64,000 nt of DNA from the NCBI GenBank assembly GCA_030803735.1, contig JAURUC010000001.1, forward strand, positions 4,662,501-4,726,500. Reading direction: 5' to 3'. Within the stretch, counting starts at the first letter, position 1, and each line of letters starts with the position of its first letter. Shown here one piece after another: positions 61,275 through 64,000 of the stretch. The position numbers and the translations under genes are program-made. This DNA is from Actinopolyspora lacussalsi. Lineage in GTDB: Bacteria; Actinomycetota; Actinomycetes; Mycobacteriales; Pseudonocardiaceae. The notes below the pieces were generated by a model. The model had not been told where the DNA came from, ran no database searches, and saw only the letters and a program-made list of their open reading frames with translations.

Positions 61275-61352
61275 CCCGCCAGGTTAGGACCCCACTCCGA
61301 CGACTCGCTTTCCAGGAACGGGGCTCTCGGAGCGGGATGTGCGGGTGGTCAC

Positions 61353-61395
61353 TCGGGGAACCCCTCGCACGGCTCTCGCCGCGGTGAGGCCCGAG
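61353..61395. repeat. Partial repeat B, copy 3
   Basis: gaacccctcgcacggctctcgccgcggtgaggcccga follows the left half of repeat B (gaacctctcgcacggctctcgctgcggggaggcccga); the right half has diverged. It lies upstream of the ABC exporter start. Confidence 0.6.
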
Positions 61396-61474
61396 GTGTC
61401 CACTCCGCAAGCCCGAGGCTCTGCTCGCCCATCGCGGTACTGGTTATTGGTTTTCCGTGGATGTCGGAGCCGCA

Positions 61475-62266
61475 CTACCGTTCGATGTGGCTAAATAGGT
61501 AATTTCTGTTTCGACGGGTCACTCGAGGGGTCCTGCGCCATTGGTAGTTGTTCCAGGAGTACATCGCGTACCCAAGCTCGTCGAGCCAGTCGGTCAGTTC
61601 TTCCGGTGTGCTGTCGTATCGATTTAGGTGTCGGGACTCGATTTCGAGCAACAGTGTGGGGCGGAATTGAGTCAAAACTTCTTTCGCGCCAGCCAGGATG
61701 GCCGGTTCCCTACCTTCTGCGTCGATCTTCATGAAGTCGATTCGGTCGAGCCCTCGATCATGAGAAACTTGATCGATAGTGCACGAATTTACTGTGATTT
61801 CCCTTATTTTTCCCCGTTGTCGATCGGCGGATATGGAAGAACCGTTTTGAATGTGGGCATGTCCGTGAATGGGGAGGCCGAATCGGACCGGGACGGTCAT
61901 TTTTTCGGTTCTCGGGCGACAGCTGAAGGCATTGCGAGAGGCATGGATTTGCGTGCTTTTCGTGATGAATCTACCTGCTGCGAGTACCGAATATGGTTTT
62001 GGCTGTGGTTCAAATGAGTGTACCGCACCGCGAGTTCCGACGAGCTGTGCGAGGGGGAAGCTGTACATCCCGTAAGCTGCTCCGATGTCAAAGCAGGTAT
62101 CACCTGTACCGACCAGCTGGGTTAGTCCTCGAACTTCTGGCTCGGCCATCGACATACTCGCTGCGCTCCGCAGCGTAGCTGCCAGTGAGGAAAGTCGGCG
62201 ACCAGGGATGTAGTCGTGCTTCGAGGTAGGCGGTTCCGCGGCGAAAAAATTCGAATCATGATTCAT
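61475..62266 (-). CDS. FkbM-family methyltransferase (low-GC)
   Basis: 263 residues, ATG with AAAGGA upstream. FkbM signatures: DTCFDIGAAYGMYSFPLAQL (SAM motif I), AVHSFEPQPKPYSVL, FMKIDAEGREPAILAGAKE and PTLLLEIESRHL. O- or N-methylation of a sugar or natural product is typical. Codon usage is far lower in G+C (roughly half) than the rest of the window, and flanking DNA to 62.8 kb is also AT-richer, so transfer is likely. No biosynthetic cluster is beside it. Confidence 0.88.
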   Translation of the reverse strand: MNHDSNFFAAEPPTSKHDYIPGRRLSSLAATLRSAASMSMAEPEVRGLTQLVGTGDTCFDIGAAYGMYSFPLAQLVGTRGAVHSFEPQPKPYSVLAAGRFITKSTQIHASRNAFSCRPRTEKMTVPVRFGLPIHGHAHIQNGSSISADRQRGKIREITVNSCTIDQVSHDRGLDRIDFMKIDAEGREPAILAGAKEVLTQFRPTLLLEIESRHLNRYDSTPEELTDWLDELGYAMYSWNNYQWRRTPRVTRRNRNYLFSHIER

Positions 62267-63175
62267 GGTGTTCCTTTCGTGGAGGGTGGTTTATTGTCGC
62301 GGCACCCGGAGTCGGACGAAGCTGATGCTGTTCCGGTTTGTGGCGTCCTGCGCTGCGGCAGAAATAATCCCGAAAATGTGTTTTTGCCTGGGTCCTCGTG
62401 TTGTTGATCCTGCCCCAGGGGGTCCGGTGGTTCACTCCGGCTGCGTGAGATTATTGATCATTTTTGTTTCTGTTTCGTTCGTGAATCTATTTCCGTTTCT
62501 TGTTTGCCGATGACGAGTTGATCATAGGTGTTGATCAGCTAGCTCGGGTCCGAAACGGAAATACGGTCCGGGTGTCGTTGATCACCCCCGAATGGTGGTT
62601 GAAGGGGCGTGGTCCTCTTTGCTGGGAAGATTTGGGTGGTTATTACAACTAGTCGCGGACGGTTCGGCGGCAAAATGGTTGTGTTGCTCCAACTTTTTTG
62701 CGCGGCTTGTGGACGCTGGATCAGCGGGCGGCTGCCTCCCATGTTCGAGCTGAAGCGGGAGCGGCCACTGAGCCGAGCTCGGTGGGTCGAGGTGAAACCG
62801 GCTCCGAATACCACCTGATCCGCGACGGCGGCCGGGGATACCACGCATCAGCCGCGCGGCACCCGTGACACCAACAGCCCGTCCGCTGAGCCGTCGAGTG
62901 AAGGGTGAGTGACGGAGCGGCGCAGAGGTGGACAACGTTGTGTGGCTCCCGGACGACCTCGCTGGTCGTCACGGGTGACGGGGGTGCTGTTTCCGAGTGC
63001 CGTGCCGTTAGGATCGCTGGTCGCGCGTACTGGGTTCGTGGTTCCCTGGGGTGTCTGGTTCTCGTGCAGTTCGCAGCTGGCCGACCGCTGTCGGCCGCCA
63101 CAACCGTCCGACCGAGTACAACAGCGGAATTTTCATGTCTGAGGTGTTTTCCTAGCGGCGTTATCGGAGAGTGCC
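62267..63175. other. Low-GC non-coding segment with TTGATCA cluster
   Basis: 909 bp with no gene I can support. The left part (to about 62.7 kb) is AT-rich and holds TTGATCA at 62454, 62518, 62531 and 62578, four copies in 131 bp; GC returns to normal by 62.8 kb. No inverted terminal repeats or transposase remnants were recognised. Confidence 0.5.
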
Positions 63176-63391
63176 ATGAAGTACGTTTGGTTCGGCGTGC
63201 TGCTTCTGCTGGGCCAGCTGGTGCCGGAACTGCTGTTCCCACCGGAGGGCGTCACGGTGGAGATCGGCCGCTTCGCGGCCATGGCGGGTACCGCGGTGTT
63301 GGCCGCGGTGATTCTTTGCACCTGGGAGCGATGGTCACTGGGGCGCGGCGTCTGGCCGCGTCGAACCCGAGCGTACGAGACCGAGGCGTGA
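63176..63391 (+). CDS. Small two-helix membrane protein
   Basis: 71 residues; ATG with GGAG 7 nt upstream. Hydrophobic segments at about 3-22 and 32-50, then a basic tail (RWSLGRGVWPRRTRAYETEA). No family recognised. High GC, unlike the segment just upstream, so it probably belongs to the chromosomal backbone. Confidence 0.55.
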   Translation: MKYVWFGVLLLLGQLVPELLFPPEGVTVEIGRFAAMAGTAVLAAVILCTWERWSLGRGVWPRRTRAYETEA

Positions 63392-63513
63392 TCGGCACTC
63401 GATTCCGTCGAGCTCACGGCCTTTTCGAGCGGGCTCTCCCGTACAGCGCCGCGATGCCGCGTCGCCCGCGGGAGCCACTCCGCCCGCGTCCGTGGCAGTG
63501 CGTCGCCGCTGAA

Positions 63514-64000
63514 TCAGCGCGTGCTGTTCGAGTAGCTCTCCTGCCGCCGCTCGGTGGGGCGTTGCCCGGCGGTTCGCGATTCGGCGGTTCGCTGGAAGGC
63601 GATGGGCTGCGTCGGCAGCTCGACGGGTTGTGTCGGCGGGTCGACCGGCTGCGTCTCGATGGGCTGCGTCAGGGGCTCCGGTGACGAATCCACCGTCCGG
63701 TGCTCGCTCCGATCCCCCTTGGCCAGCAGCTTCCCCATCCCCGGGGTCTCCCGCAGTTTCTCGACCGCCCGGGTGGCCGGGTGGACACCGAGCAGCATCA
63801 CGAGCAGCACCACGCTCGCGCCGACCAGGAAGCCCACCACCACGTCGTGCGGAAAGTGCGCTCCCACGAACACTCGGGAGGCCGCGGTCGAGATCCCGAC
63901 CAGCAGTGCCGGAACACCGAGCCTGCGCCACGCGAACACGATCGCGACGGCCGTGGCACCCGCGACGGCGGAGTGGTTGCTGGGGAAGGACCAGTCACCG
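63514..64000 (-). CDS. PAP2-family phosphatase, C-terminal part (5' end outside window)
   Basis: At least 161 residues visible; the N-terminus lies beyond the right edge. Phosphatidic-acid-phosphatase motifs: SFPSNHSAVAGA (motif 2, Ser-Asn-His) and SRVFVGAHFPHDVVVG (motif 3 with catalytic His and Asp), plus membrane helices. The last 55 residues are a Pro/Thr/Gln tail with repeated TQP[IV] units. Dephosphorylates a lipid phosphate such as undecaprenyl pyrophosphate or phosphatidic acid. Confidence 0.9.
   Translation of the reverse strand, partial: GDWSFPSNHSAVAGATAVAIVFAWRRLGVPALLVGISTAASRVFVGAHFPHDVVVGFLVGASVVLLVMLLGVHPATRAVEKLRETPGMGKLLAKGDRSEHRTVDSSPEPLTQPIETQPVDPPTQPVELPTQPIAFQRTAESRTAGQRPTERRQESYSNSTR

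Overview
The window is about 64 kb of high-GC chromosome from an actinobacterium, most likely a Pseudonocardiales-type organism. Markers are WhiB1, a SigR/SigH-RsrA pair with mycothiol-type ZAS anti-sigma factor, PdtaS, Ni-superoxide dismutase with its SodX protease, the actinobacterial fused Kgd enzyme, frequent GTG/TTG starts and ATGA/GTGA overlaps, and the extra helix 54 arm in 23S rRNA. An OpuC-type compatible-solute importer would suit a salt-tolerant species such as Actinopolyspora or Saccharopolyspora, but the genus is an inference.

Layout. 1-2400: 3' two thirds of a 23S rRNA gene, 5S rRNA and a strong terminator (end of an rrn operon). 2.5-9.6 kb: SpoU methyltransferase, WS/DGAT acyltransferase plus DUF6912 protein, two paralogous lipoproteins, and an aroA-rsgA operon. 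9.8-19 kb: a block collinear with M. tuberculosis Rv3216-Rv3228 (AP-site shielding protein, SigR-RsrA, biotinyl/lipoyl carrier, PdtaS kinase, WhiB1, lipid kinase, membrane protein, GNATs). It carries two legible control regions: a SigR-type promoter in front of sigR and twin CRP-like sites in front of whiB1. 19.4-26.3 kb: TlpA-like thioredoxin, sodN/sodX, an RmlC-like epimerase, malic enzyme behind a structured leader, and a PAS-GGDEF-EAL c-di-GMP protein. 26.6-37.4 kb: BpsA-like aminopropyltransferase, opuC osmoprotectant importer, a methyltransferase/TetR divergent pair, a DHA2 transporter fused to three carboxypeptidase-regulatory-like domains, and a cluster of small membrane paralogues.

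37.4-45.8 kb is a complete histidine-utilisation locus: IclR-type regulator, hutH, hutU, an M20 amidohydrolase, hutF and hutI, with an operator matching the HutR motif known from Corynebacterium. Histidine would go to urocanate, imidazolonepropionate, formiminoglutamate, N-formylglutamate and then glutamate; the M20 enzyme fills the last step by elimination. 45.9-52.6 kb: aldehyde dehydrogenase, Asp23 protein, a tdh-kbl-lysR threonine catabolism operon and a vapBC-type toxin-antitoxin pair with an apparently leaderless promoter. 53-61.3 kb: kgd (TCA cycle) and a fused asymmetric ABC exporter. 61.5-63.2 kb: a low-GC segment with an FkbM methyltransferase (probable acquired DNA). The window ends in a PAP2 phosphatase.

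The least explained structure is two families of dispersed non-coding palindromic repeats. Family A is two 18-bp hairpins 52-56 bp apart (three copies, one inside the hut operon). Family B is a 104-bp imperfect palindrome (two full copies and one partial), with one B copy directly abutting an A copy. Positions come from reading by eye; no database search was possible.
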